Counted from the stretch's first letter, positions 54,666 through 63,940 are shown. The stretch is 64,000 bases of DNA from Candidozyma auris (GCF_003013715.1 NC_072818.1:682001-746000), one strand, 5' to 3'. Numbers and translations are program-made. The notes: generated from the letters alone by a model not told the origin.

Positions 54666-57467
54666 TCAAACCCAGTCCTCACACACAGAGTATGCTCTCA
54701 CGGGGCGTTGGTTCTCAAGCTCAACACACTTCCAGAGTGCCTCGTTCAACAAGAGCTTGTCGTCAAATTTCTCGTAAATTGCGCTCAAGTAGTACCAAAC
54801 CTCAGGGCAATTGTATCCATATGGCCAACAGTGTGTGTACTCCTCCAAGTAGTTCTTGATACGGATTAGACCGGCATCAACATCCTTGTTGGAGATGAAG
54901 AGAGAGTTGCTTGGATCGTCGTCCTTTAGGAAAAGCTTGCACATGCCAAGTAACGTGACGCCATAGGCTTTTTTGTTGAATTTCTCTTCTGGGTGATGGA
55001 ACTCCTCCAAAGATCTCTCAAACTCCTGGAGTGACAAGAACTTGCGGTATTTGGACGTCAAGAGACCCAAGTACGTATGTGTCTTAACGTTGGGCGGTGA
55101 TACCGTTTCCGCCTCGACGATACACTCCTCGGCCTCCTCCATCGATCCCAATCTGAGGTAGATGGACGCAGCCCATAACCAAATCTCTTGCAAAACACGA
55201 CGGGCGGGCTTAGAAGAGCTAACTGCCTCTTGATGTGCTTTAGTTGAAGTCTTACCGGCGCTGTTGCTCTCAATTCCAACTCTGGACAACCTCTTGATCT
55301 TATCTTTGGCAGCACGGTGCTCTCTCAGAGACGACTTGTCGACCTTGAGCTCTGGCACTGAAGGGTCAACCACACTTGGGCGATGTGACCATTTGCTCTC
55401 GGCTCTTGAATTAACCACGGACAAGCGTGGAGGCTGGAGACTCTTCTGGGGTGGCTCTGGTTTGGAATCGCCCAGTTCAAATAGCTCACGGTATAAGACA
55501 AACACTTCGGCAATAGACTCTAAAATATACTCGATGCCGTGCTTCGCCTCCCACATTGCTAGTTGCGTCATCTTTAATTGCAAAATAGAGTACTTCTTCT
55601 GAAATGAAATACTCGTACCTTTCTGCTGACATTTTTGCATGTAAAGGCCAGCAATGTTCAATGCATCCTCCACAAAACTTTCCAGTTCAGATGACGTTAA
55701 TGGCTCGCTACGAGACTTCTTGAGGTCGTCCAAGACAGCAGCATTATTAGCTTCGTTGGATCTGTCATCAACACTCGATGCCTTTGTTTCATCGGCCGAA
55801 AGTAGCAAGACAAGCAAATTCCACACTTGAAATTGCTCCGGGTACTTCTTCAAGATAAATTTGCACAATTTGATGGCAGGTTCCACGAACCCGTTATACG
55901 ACAACTCCAATGCATAACGGAATAGCAAAGTCGAATTCCCTGTCGAGTTCACAATAAGACTGTTCTTCCAATACTTGAGCACTAAATCGACATTCTTTTT
56001 CATGATTTCCGGAGTTGGCGATTGGTGAGAAGTTAAATAAGAATAAAAGTCACCAATGACAAACCACGCTTTTGCCACAGTTTTGACAAACTTAGACTGG
56101 TCAGACATCACTAAATTCGTGTTATATCTGTGATAAAGGAATGACAATCTGTTGCTTTGCAAACCGGCCTCTTCGTCGTAGTGCAAATCTGCCACTTTTG
56201 CAAGCTCACTCAAGTAATGCAAAAGCTTCTCTGTGAAAACCTTGAGCTGCTCCACTACCGTATACAAATCGTTATACTTGAACTTTTTGGTGATGTCGCC
56301 TTCTCTTGCAACTGGAATGAACGAATGTTTGGGATTGAAGTGTTGGAGACACACGGTATAAACGTCAATGACGTCAAGGATATTGTTTACACGACCGTGG
56401 TTTTGTTCCTGATCTTTCTCAACGTAGTCAATGTAAGTCTTGAGAGCAGCAATGGCTTCATCGTACTCTTCCAAGTCTAGCAAAGTTCTAATCAAGTTAG
56501 AAAGAATCGCAAAACTCTGATATGTCTTTTCCGTCATATTTACCAAAAACTTCTTTGAAAGTTTTGGCTTGAGTACCTGGGCCACGAGCGGTCTCTGTGA
56601 GGAAATGTCATTGATAGACTCGTAAAGAGAGTTGATGAAGGTTTCTTCCTCGCAGTTCTCAACAGAAGCATCTGGGAAGTCTTTTTTTTGCTTCACTTTA
56701 GTGTTGATGAGCTCCGTCAAAAAGACGTTGAAGTCATTTTTGAATTCCTTGATCACGTACTTTTCGTTCTCTGGTCTCAAGCAAAAGCTCGAGATAGCTA
56801 TCACACTGCATGCGTTTTCGCTAAATGATTGAGAGATGATATCTTTGAATCTCAACGGCCTGGCGCCATTGGAGCTCAAAAGGCCAACAACTCTAAGCAA
56901 GATTGTGTCCTGCCACCTGTTAGCAGCAATCTGGCTCTTAGTACCATAATTCGTCAATTTAGCCAAGTACTCGAGCCAGTGCTTGTAGGCACCCTCTCTC
57001 TTGCCCGAGCCGAAAAGAGCGTAGAATCTGGCAGTCAAGTACTCAATGAAGTCAGTTTGTGCTTCAGATTCCAGGTGTGGAGAGCCACTTAACGAGAACA
57101 GCGAAAGCGTTGCCGACATGTTCTCATATTCGAAGCTCAAGTAGTGCAAGTCTGCCAACACAACGGTATAATACAAAGATTCTGAGTAAGATTGGCTCCT
57201 TTTGGAGTAATTGGCATTGACTGAAGTGATGTAATTCTTCAACTCGGCCAATTTTTCAGTGGCTGACCGGGCAGCCTCGGTGTTCTTATTCGACGAAGCA
57301 ATAGCATCGCCTAGATCGTGCTGAATTAGCAACTGAAGTTGATAATCGACAAAAGCAATCTGCTGGAAGAAGTCGGGCGACTCTTGAAAGTCTAACACAT
57401 TTTGTGGGAAACTTCCTAATGAAAGTGTCCTCATATACCTCTCATTTGGAGAGGCCTCGATAAACAT
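54666..57467 (-). CDS. YPP1: Ypp1/TTC7-like subunit of the PI4-kinase Stt4 complex
   Basis: A 933-residue helical-repeat protein from ATG 57467 (MFIEASPNERYMRTLSLGSF); the frame extends 26 codons upstream, but that extension is not protein-like. TPR-like helices run along most of the length (VLADLHYLSFEYENMSATL, WAASIYLRLGSMEEAEECIV, VKTHTYLGLLTSKYRKFL). A charged, probably disordered insert at about 690-780 (HRAAKDKIKRLSR) and a C-terminal block GYNCPEVWYYLSAIYEKFDD then ALWKCVELENQRPVR are typical of the Ypp1/TTC7 family. Ypp1 with Efr3 anchors the PtdIns 4-kinase Stt4 at the plasma membrane and supports endocytosis. Yeast Ypp1 is 817 residues. Confidence 0.88.
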   Translation of the reverse strand: MFIEASPNERYMRTLSLGSFPQNVLDFQESPDFFQQIAFVDYQLQLLIQHDLGDAIASSNKNTEAARSATEKLAELKNYITSVNANYSKRSQSYSESLYYTVVLADLHYLSFEYENMSATLSLFSLSGSPHLESEAQTDFIEYLTARFYALFGSGKREGAYKHWLEYLAKLTNYGTKSQIAANRWQDTILLRVVGLLSSNGARPLRFKDIISQSFSENACSVIAISSFCLRPENEKYVIKEFKNDFNVFLTELINTKVKQKKDFPDASVENCEEETFINSLYESINDISSQRPLVAQVLKPKLSKKFLVNMTEKTYQSFAILSNLIRTLLDLEEYDEAIAALKTYIDYVEKDQEQNHGRVNNILDVIDVYTVCLQHFNPKHSFIPVAREGDITKKFKYNDLYTVVEQLKVFTEKLLHYLSELAKVADLHYDEEAGLQSNRLSFLYHRYNTNLVMSDQSKFVKTVAKAWFVIGDFYSYLTSHQSPTPEIMKKNVDLVLKYWKNSLIVNSTGNSTLLFRYALELSYNGFVEPAIKLCKFILKKYPEQFQVWNLLVLLLSADETKASSVDDRSNEANNAAVLDDLKKSRSEPLTSSELESFVEDALNIAGLYMQKCQQKGTSISFQKKYSILQLKMTQLAMWEAKHGIEYILESIAEVFVLYRELFELGDSKPEPPQKSLQPPRLSVVNSRAESKWSHRPSVVDPSVPELKVDKSSLREHRAAKDKIKRLSRVGIESNSAGKTSTKAHQEAVSSSKPARRVLQEIWLWAASIYLRLGSMEEAEECIVEAETVSPPNVKTHTYLGLLTSKYRKFLSLQEFERSLEEFHHPEEKFNKKAYGVTLLGMCKLFLKDDDPSNSLFISNKDVDAGLIRIKNYLEEYTHCWPYGYNCPEVWYYLSAIYEKFDDKLLLNEALWKCVELENQRPVRAYSVCEDWV

Positions 57468-57803
57468 TATAGCAGTGATAGGGAAAAACTCTCTAGTAGG
57501 AAATGTTCTGAAAATATAAATAAATATCGGGCAAGGACGACTCAAGGAAAGAGGACGCTGAAAAGATCGCTCTCACGGGTAATTTCTTTTACTCGTGCCC
57601 AGCTGTCAAAAAGGTACCCCAAATTTTTAGCACCTCCCTCGCTTTTGTCATGTTCTTCACATAGCCGTGGTTGAATGTGCGCCTGAGAAAAATCACACTA
57701 ATGTCCAGTTCCCTGTTTGGGCAATTTTTCGCAGCCATAGGAAAAAGAAAGTTATGCAAACACATGCTGGGCGCTTCACATGGTTAGAAGTGTGGGGTTC
57801 AGT
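57468..57803. other. YPP1 promoter and MLH1 3' flank
   Basis: About 336 bp with an exact minus-strand TGGCTGCGAAA at 57727..57737, about 260 bp upstream of YPP1. No other element recognised. Confidence 0.5.
57727..57737 (-). promoter_or_regulatory. TGGCTGCGAAA element, exact copy
   Basis: Minus-strand exact copy, 260 bp upstream of the YPP1 ATG and just past the MLH1 3' end. Confidence 0.6.
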
Positions 57804-59780
57804 TTAGCATCTTTCGAATACTTTGTAAAGGCCCGGGAGATCGGCTAACTGGACAATATGGTCCATGAGCGTTGCAGGGGCAACGAGACGCAGTCTCACT
57901 TGGGGAAACACAAAGTTCTCTAGCAGATCGCTTATGGGATTGCAGTGGATTTGGTCCACTGGTGGTGGAACGTACAAAAGGGCCAACTCGTGTAAGATTT
58001 GTGAAAGACAGATTTTCTCGTTCAGGTAGTCGACTTTCGTGCCTAACCTGTAGAGGAAAAAAGGCAACTTCGATGGGGCTGGTTCTGCGCCGGCCAAGAG
58101 CAAGGGCACGCAACGAAGTATTCCTTCACTCACGTCGATTTGGAAGTATTCTCTGAACATATCGGTCATAGAAGTAATAGTAGACACAACATCCTGGCGG
58201 GGAACGAGGTCAGTGCGCTTATCATAGAGGGGGCTCAATATCTCCTCCAACAGCATGGCTGGCTCAAGTATGAAGCGGCCAAAGTTTGCAAACTCAGTGA
58301 GGCCAACCTGGTAGTAAAATTCCGCAAGCACGGCAGCGTAGTCACATAAGAAAAGTTTTACATCGTATTGGAAACAACAAAGTCTTCGCGTGCTATCCAC
58401 CACTCCCACATACACCAAATTATTAAACACGTTGGTAAGGGGACGGTCCACTTTATCTCGCACTTCTTGACGAAGCTCTCTGATACTGTCAAGATCAATC
58501 TCTTTTCGCTCTGTTTCTTGAGAGCTCTCACTTGCTTCATCCTCCGTGTGTCTTGCCTCGTCTAAAATGCTGGTAATGCTCCGGGGTTCCTTGGACACAA
58601 AAGCCTCTAGTTTAGGTTGAGATGCATCAACTCGAACAAGCTTATTCTCTTGTCTATACTTCTTCGCCTGGGTGGCCACATCGTCAACACCCTCAGTGAC
58701 TCTCTTGAACGTGCTTTGTTTGAATGTTCGTGAAGTGTCGTGTGATGAAAGCGTATCGTGAACAAGGCCCGTAATCCACTCAATGATCTCTTCCTCGTGT
58801 AAAAAGCGTACTTCACGCTTCGTAGGATGAATGTTGACATCAACGTTTTGTGGTTTGATCTCCAAACTCAAGTAGAAGAACGGATAATTGCCTTTAGGTA
58901 GAAATACCAGGTATAAGGAGAGAAGAGCCCTTTTGAGAGGATCACACGTCACAAGCCTGTTATTTATGAAAAACACAGGTATGGCTCTTCTTTTGTTGTT
59001 GTAGTTTAGTCCAGTAATGGCTCCGCTGACTTTGGCAAGCCCGTACTCTTCCAAGGGACCGTCCTTCGAGAACTCAATTATATCACTGGCCACACTCACG
59101 CCAAAAACAGTTCGCAAGCGCTCTTTGAGCGCTGCCTGTGGTCTCGTGGCTAAAGCTGGTGTCGACTCCCCAAATTTCTTGCAGCTGAACCCCACACCAT
59201 CAGTATGGATTGCGTACTTGCCCACAACGTCCAAGATCAGAGCAAATTCGTCCAGCTTCAGTTTCATCAGACGAAGACGGGAGGGAACATTGTAGAATAA
59301 ATCCTCCACGGTGATTTGTGTTCCGTCTTTTCCGGCAACCGGTCTAGGAGCAGTCTTGTCGCTGCTTTCCACTTTGAACTTTGGTGTGGCCAATTGACCG
59401 CCCGTATAAAACGCCTTATAAGCCAATTGAGACCCTGGGGTCTTCAGCACCACGCTCAACCTTGCAATGTGCGAAATGGACGCCAATGCCTCGCCACGAA
59501 ACCCGTAAGTGGCCAAACTTTCAAGATCATCGAACAGCGAGAGCTTCGATGTAGCAAATCGTTCACAAAGCAAAGGCATATCCTCCACGGCAATACCGCA
59601 GCCGTTATCTGTGATCTGTAGAAGTTTCAAGCCGCCATCCTTGACAAGAATGTCGACACTTGTAGCACCAGCGTCTATCGAGTTCTCGAGTAACTCTTTG
59701 AGCGCGTTCGATGGCTGGATGATGATCTCTCCAGCGGCAATCCTGTTGATCACCAGGGGGTCGAGTTTTTTGATTGCCAT
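57804..59780 (-). CDS. MLH1: DNA mismatch repair protein Mlh1
   Basis: A 658-residue MutL homologue. The GHKL ATPase motifs are intact: ELLENSIDAGAT (motif I, about residues 29-40), ITDNGCGI (motif II, about 57-64) and YGFRGEALASISH (motif III, about 93-105). The transducer domain includes FFINNRLV and PTKREVRFLHEEEI. A charged linker (about 370-440) is shorter than in yeast Mlh1 (769), and the C-terminal domain ends in the invariant FERC, whose cysteine contributes to the Pms1 endonuclease site. Mlh1 partners with Pms1/Mlh2/Mlh3 in nuclear mismatch repair and recombination. The ATG at 59780 starts directly before the ATPase domain. It is divergent from NSE4 with only 153 bp between starts. 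Confidence 0.96.
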   Translation of the reverse strand: MAIKKLDPLVINRIAAGEIIIQPSNALKELLENSIDAGATSVDILVKDGGLKLLQITDNGCGIAVEDMPLLCERFATSKLSLFDDLESLATYGFRGEALASISHIARLSVVLKTPGSQLAYKAFYTGGQLATPKFKVESSDKTAPRPVAGKDGTQITVEDLFYNVPSRLRLMKLKLDEFALILDVVGKYAIHTDGVGFSCKKFGESTPALATRPQAALKERLRTVFGVSVASDIIEFSKDGPLEEYGLAKVSGAITGLNYNNKRRAIPVFFINNRLVTCDPLKRALLSLYLVFLPKGNYPFFYLSLEIKPQNVDVNIHPTKREVRFLHEEEIIEWITGLVHDTLSSHDTSRTFKQSTFKRVTEGVDDVATQAKKYRQENKLVRVDASQPKLEAFVSKEPRSITSILDEARHTEDEASESSQETERKEIDLDSIRELRQEVRDKVDRPLTNVFNNLVYVGVVDSTRRLCCFQYDVKLFLCDYAAVLAEFYYQVGLTEFANFGRFILEPAMLLEEILSPLYDKRTDLVPRQDVVSTITSMTDMFREYFQIDVSEGILRCVPLLLAGAEPAPSKLPFFLYRLGTKVDYLNEKICLSQILHELALLYVPPPVDQIHCNPISDLLENFVFPQVRLRLVAPATLMDHIVQLADLPGLYKVFERC

Positions 59781-59933
59781 TCCACAAATGTGCTTAGTTT
59801 ATCAAATCAACTCTACTCTGAAAGGACTCTGCTATTAAGCGTGGGTGATAGCGGCTGCAAGGATATTAGCAGTATATGAGCATCGCGTACCCCATAATTC
59901 GCACCGAATCATTCACCGAAGCTACTACTCAAT

Positions 59934-60956
59934 ATGAGCGAATCTGATCTCGAGAGTGTGGCCCAAAACATCGACAATATCTCTAACAACCTCAAGACCC
60001 GCGGGATCGGTGTAATTGCTGAGGCATATGAGCAATATCAGAAAGAGGTGGCAAAGGCAGAGGCCTTAGCATACAAGGGGGAGGCAGGAAAGGTTGTCAT
60101 GGATAAGATCAATGAATTAGCGCAGATCTTTGCCCAAGTGACACAGAACGATATCAAGGAATTGCCCATGTTCATGAAGGATTCAGAGGCGTTGAAGAAG
60201 ACAGCGGCGTTTGCTGCGTTGAACGCTGAACATATACGGTTTGGAGACTACAGCGAGTCCATCACTGTCGAAGAGTTTGTTGATGCTGCTAAGAAGTACA
60301 TGAACCCTGATCACTTTGAGGAAGGAGAGAGAGCGGTGGAGGAAGCTGTCAATAGTGACCAAGCAGCGGCCAATGAGTTATTTAATTCGTTTGACTGGAG
60401 GAAGTTGGGCACGATGTTCTACCTGTTGGGGTATAAGCCTATCCAGTCGCAGTTTCTCTACGGGCCTTTGGCTACTCAAAGGAGGAGATTGGGTCCCAGA
60501 ACAAGGAATGTGGATGATACACTAAATACACAGGGGAAAACCACAGCGCAGAAGGTGTCGGTGGAGGAAATCCATACAGACCCAGAACAGAGCACATCTC
60601 ATATGGTGAGAAGCATATACAGACAATTGGTGACGAAGAGCGCCGAAGAGAAATTGAATTTCTTCGTATTCTTCTTGAACCCATTTTCATTCGCGCAGCT
60701 GGTGGAGAACTTGTTTTATATTAGTTTCCTTGTCAGAGATGGAAAGATCCGTCTAGATAGCGACGAAGACGGCACCCCCTATGTGGAGGTGCTTGACGAG
60801 GGAGATACAGCTGACGACGGTGCTCCCATTTCACATCATATTGCCACTTTTGACCACACCACATGGAGGCAGCTTGTTGCTCAGTACAACATCACCGAGC
60901 CTTTCATTCCTCATCGGGATGTTCCTGAAGACGAGGATCTTCCGTCCACCCCGTGA
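59934..60956 (+). CDS. NSE4: Smc5-Smc6 complex kleisin Nse4
   Basis: A 340-residue kleisin. The N-terminal helix-rich domain contains AEALAYKGEAGKVVMDKINEL at about 43-63 and the FGDYSESITVEEFVDAAKKYM region at about 103-123 (each a conserved block). The C-terminal winged-helix domain has FFVFFLNPFSFAQ followed by a CTG codon and VENLFYISFLVRDG at about 248-270. Orthologues have Q-[TS]-VEN here, so CTG must be Ser. Nse4 bridges Smc5 and Smc6 heads and is essential for DNA repair and segregation. It shares a 153-bp divergent promoter with MLH1, another DNA repair gene. Its last 53 bp overlap the QRI7 coding region on the other strand. Confidence 0.93.
   Translation: MSESDLESVAQNIDNISNNLKTRGIGVIAEAYEQYQKEVAKAEALAYKGEAGKVVMDKINELAQIFAQVTQNDIKELPMFMKDSEALKKTAAFAALNAEHIRFGDYSESITVEEFVDAAKKYMNPDHFEEGERAVEEAVNSDQAAANELFNSFDWRKLGTMFYLLGYKPIQSQFLYGPLATQRRRLGPRTRNVDDTLNTQGKTTAQKVSVEEIHTDPEQSTSHMVRSIYRQLVTKSAEEKLNFFVFFLNPFSFAQLVENLFYISFLVRDGKIRLDSDEDGTPYVEVLDEGDTADDGAPISHHIATFDHTTWRQLVAQYNITEPFIPHRDVPEDEDLPSTP
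60699..60701 (+). other. CTG codon at the conserved Ser/Thr of NSE4
   Basis: The motif FxQ-[TS]-VENLF is strongly conserved in Nse4 proteins. A CTG codon occupies the Ser/Thr position, supporting CTG-Ser decoding independently of the BUD32 site. Confidence 0.75.
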
Positions 60957-62184
60957 CTTTTTCAAATTCATAATTATCAACGCTTTCCCAACCGCCTGCG
61001 TCTATAAGCTGATCGAGGGGCCACTTCCTTATGGGCAATACGTCTAAAGTGGACTTGAGCCTCAATTGCTCGAAAATTCCCATTCCGGCAACGCCAATCA
61101 TCAGAGCATTGTCAGTACAGATTTTGAGGTCGGGAAAATGAAAATTGAGCCTGCTTCCAGGCTTCAACTCGGTGAAAAGCCTCCGTCGAAGTTCCTGATT
61201 GGCTGCAACGCCTCCAGAACAGACAAAATCTTCGACGCCAGCAAACTCGCCATCTGCCAAATGCTTTTGAAAGGCCAAATTGACCCTATCTATCAAATGC
61301 TCAAATACCAGATCCTGAATTTTGTACGCTAGGAATTGTTTGGTATGCTCGTCTATATCGTGACGAGCCATGTGGTCCTTGATCGAGCTGAGAAGAAATG
61401 CAAATGTGAAAGTAATTGTGTCAGGCACTTTCTGATGTTTGGCCTTCCGCAAAGGTGGCTTTAGTTTGAAGTTAAAGTGGTTATTTCTATCTAGAGTGCG
61501 AATTGTTTGAAACTGTTCTAGTGTGCTCGATGGTATTGATGCAACATACTTTTCAAGCTCGGGTCCTATCATGTTGCCTCTCATTCCCAACTCTCGAGCT
61601 GCTTTGTCAATTGCATCGCCACAGGCAATGTCCATCGTGTTTATGATAATCCTGTGATCTGTGAAAGATTTCAGCAAAACTAGCATCGTGTGACCCCCAC
61701 TACATAGGAGACTGAGAAATGGATATTGTGGAGGAGCCTGCTGGGGATTATGGATGCTAGGCAAATGCAGCGCTAGTATGTGGCCTAGCATATGGTGAGT
61801 CCCGATGAAAGGCACATCCCACGCTAAAGAGAGCCCTTTGGCAAATTGCAAAGCCAGGCTTAAGGAACCGACCATTCCTGGTCCTCGTGTGACACATAGT
61901 AGATCAGGCTTGTTTTGGGCGTCAATCTTATGTTTCCGGCAAAAGTCTCTTACCAAATCGGGCATCACCTTCAGATGAAACTCATGTGCTGCCGTAGGAA
62001 TCACTCCTCCAGCCTCAACTGATCTAAGGGTCCTCTTCATCTCATCAATCACCACTGGTTGCGAAGACGGATGCTGCTTCTCAAGCAAAGCCACGCAAGA
62101 ATCATCACACGACGACTCAAGCGCAAGGGCCCGATAACTTCTAGCAGCAAGACGTTTATTCAAGAACCGTCTCGAAGGAAGCAT
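60904..62184 (-). CDS. QRI7: Mitochondrial t6A synthase Qri7 (Kae1/TsaD family)
   Basis: A 426-residue protein from ATG 62184, giving MLPSRRFLNKRLAARSYRAL, which parallels the yeast Qri7 presequence; the frame stays open to an ATG at 62241 (19 more residues), but a CACGTG at 62232..62237 lies inside that extension. Family motifs: LESSCDDSCVALL, VEAGGVIPTAAHEFHLK, the metal-binding HHMLGH, CSGGHTMLV, GDAIDKAARELGMR, FVCSGGVAANQELRRRL and CTDNALMIG. Qri7 makes N6-threonylcarbamoyl-adenosine in mitochondrial tRNAs without KEOPS partners. Its last 53 bp overlap NSE4 tail to tail. Confidence 0.94.
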   Translation of the reverse strand: MLPSRRFLNKRLAARSYRALALESSCDDSCVALLEKQHPSSQPVVIDEMKRTLRSVEAGGVIPTAAHEFHLKVMPDLVRDFCRKHKIDAQNKPDLLCVTRGPGMVGSLSLALQFAKGLSLAWDVPFIGTHHMLGHILALHLPSIHNPQQAPPQYPFLSLLCSGGHTMLVLLKSFTDHRIIINTMDIACGDAIDKAARELGMRGNMIGPELEKYVASIPSSTLEQFQTIRTLDRNNHFNFKLKPPLRKAKHQKVPDTITFTFAFLLSSIKDHMARHDIDEHTKQFLAYKIQDLVFEHLIDRVNLAFQKHLADGEFAGVEDFVCSGGVAANQELRRRLFTELKPGSRLNFHFPDLKICTDNALMIGVAGMGIFEQLRLKSTLDVLPIRKWPLDQLIDAGGWESVDNYEFEKVTGWTEDPRLQEHPDEE

Positions 62185-62778
62185 ACATGAGACAGTTGAT
62201 TGATGATGAGCTAATGTGGGGCGCTTGAAGTCACGTGACATGGACTCAGATCATGACAACGATTTTTTGCATAGCCCGGGGTTAACACATTCTTCGGGGT
62301 TATTGCTTGGACATTCTTTGCCTTGGAATTCGAAATTTCATCCATCATCGTGGAATTTATTTTGTTCCGTATTATTCGGCCGAAACGTCAATCGCGCCAA
62401 TCACCGTCTGCTAAGCGAGATCGCTAGTTGAAGCTCCTACACCACACATCTTACACTCCAAAAACAAAAAACAAAAAAACCATAGAAAACCGCATCCTAA
62501 GAATAGCAGTTTTTTGTGATATCCTCCTCGATTTCCACCTTCCTTCCTTGGGTATGCTGCTTCGTCAATGACCTCTTCATGAGTTGGTGTAAAGGTGTGG
62601 CCTCGAAAATCTTCACTCGCTGAGCTCTGTTATTAGGATTCCCTTTTCCATTCCATTTGCAGCTTTCTCGACAACTAACGCCGTCACGGCGCCATTTCAT
62701 TAATTGTTTGCCCCACGCATGAAAGCTTCTTCAAGTAAGGCTGCCATTATTTATTCCTTCGCATTTCCCATCACATAA
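62185..62778. other. Divergent promoter region QRI7/MME1
   Basis: About 590 bp. A TCACGTGAC box sits at 62232..62237 near QRI7. A minus-strand 67-codon ORF (62497..62700, MKWRRDGVSCRESCKW) has acceptable codons but no known similarity. A short A-rich tract lies at about 62459-62480. Confidence 0.45.
62232..62237. promoter_or_regulatory. TCACGTGAC (Cbf1 consensus) upstream of QRI7
   Basis: Palindromic Cbf1-type site 48 bp upstream of the preferred QRI7 start at 62184. Its position inside the longer frame favours the shorter protein. Confidence 0.5.
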
Positions 62779-63873
62779 ATGTCACAGTCGTTGACAACGT
62801 CCGCTATACCGACGCCGTTCCAGCCCCATCGAGAAGTTCATATCCATCATGAAAAAACGCCACCCTCATCAGAAAGAGAACCATCGAAATCGCCAGAAAC
62901 TGAAACCGGCTCTCCTCTATTGAGTTGTATGTTGGCTGGTGGCTTCGGCGGCGCTATCGGCGACTCGGCCATGCACTCTTTGGACACAGTGAAGACGAGG
63001 CAACAAGGGTTGCTGTTCAATCCGAAATATAAGAATATGGTGCCTGCGTACCTAACGATTTTTAAAGAAGAAGGATTTTTCAGAGGTCTCTACGGAGGTT
63101 ACACACCAGCGATATTGGGATCTTTTCCATCTACAGCGACGTTTTTCGGCACTTATGAATTCTCCAAACGTTTCATGATAAACACATTGCACATGAACGA
63201 TACTGTTTCGTACTTCATTGCAGGGATTTTGGGTGATTTGGCCCTGAGTGTATTTTATGTGCCTTCCGAGGTTCTCAAAACGAGATTGCAGTTACAGGGC
63301 CGCTACAATAACCCATTTACACAAGGATGCGGATACAATTATAGAAACCTTCGGGACGCCGTCAGGCTGATAGCCAGATCAGAAGGAACGTCGGCTTTGG
63401 CGTACGGGTATAAGGAAACACTTTTGAGAGACTTGCCTTTTAGCGCCTTACAGTTTGCGTTTTACGAGCGGTTCAGGAAATGGGCCATCTTATACAACAA
63501 TTCAGATCAAGATTTATCCTTTGCGCTAGAGTTACTGACAGGTGCGGCGGCAGGTGGGTTGGCGGGTGTACTCACTACTCCCTTGGACGTGATCAAGACG
63601 AGAATCCAGACTGCCACCGTTGCCACTGCAGGGTCCCACGCACCATACATCACGTCATCTAAAGGTGTCATTGGCAAATTCCTTCATAAATTCTCCACCA
63701 TTAGTGCTTTGCATTCAATCTATAGAAACGAGGGCATCTACGGGATGTTCTCTGGCGTGGGACCCCGGTTTATCTGGACGGGTATCCAGAGCTCGATTAT
63801 GCTCTTGCTTTACCAGATGACACTCAAACGATTAGACGCTGTGTTTACTTCCGAAGATCTGTTGGAAGCTTAA
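62779..63873 (+). CDS. MME1: Mitochondrial carrier, Mme1 type
   Basis: A 364-residue mitochondrial carrier family protein. After a 45-residue polar N-terminus, three repeats of about 100 residues each carry the signature P-x-[DE]-x-x-[KR] or a variant: SLDTVKTRQQG (first, with Ser for Pro), VPSEVLKTRLQ (second) and TPLDVIKTRIQ (third). The third repeat end SGVGPRFIWTGIQSSIMLLLYQ and RDLPFSALQFAFYERF match the YMR166C/Mme1 subgroup, reported as a mitochondrial magnesium exporter (yeast 368 residues). Two CTG codons (in AVR-x-IARSEG and EL-x-TGAA) read as Ser under the clade's code; the second is Leu in the yeast homologue, so it is not discriminating. The substrate is inferred from the family. 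Confidence 0.85.
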   Translation: MSQSLTTSAIPTPFQPHREVHIHHEKTPPSSEREPSKSPETETGSPLLSCMLAGGFGGAIGDSAMHSLDTVKTRQQGLLFNPKYKNMVPAYLTIFKEEGFFRGLYGGYTPAILGSFPSTATFFGTYEFSKRFMINTLHMNDTVSYFIAGILGDLALSVFYVPSEVLKTRLQLQGRYNNPFTQGCGYNYRNLRDAVRLIARSEGTSALAYGYKETLLRDLPFSALQFAFYERFRKWAILYNNSDQDLSFALELLTGAAAGGLAGVLTTPLDVIKTRIQTATVATAGSHAPYITSSKGVIGKFLHKFSTISALHSIYRNEGIYGMFSGVGPRFIWTGIQSSIMLLLYQMTLKRLDAVFTSEDLLEA

Positions 63874-63940
63874 CAACAGCCACATGTATATATATGGGCA
63901 CACAGGTAATACACAACAATAAAGATCCAGTGGGGCGTTA

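Noticed and set aside
62041..62055. TGGTTGCGAAG resembling the dispersed element inside QRI7
   Set aside because: Mismatch at the last base and within coding sequence; likely chance.
62497..62700. 67-codon minus-strand ATG ORF between QRI7 and MME1
   Set aside because: Plausible codons, but no similarity, and it lies within a short divergent promoter; kept out pending conservation data.
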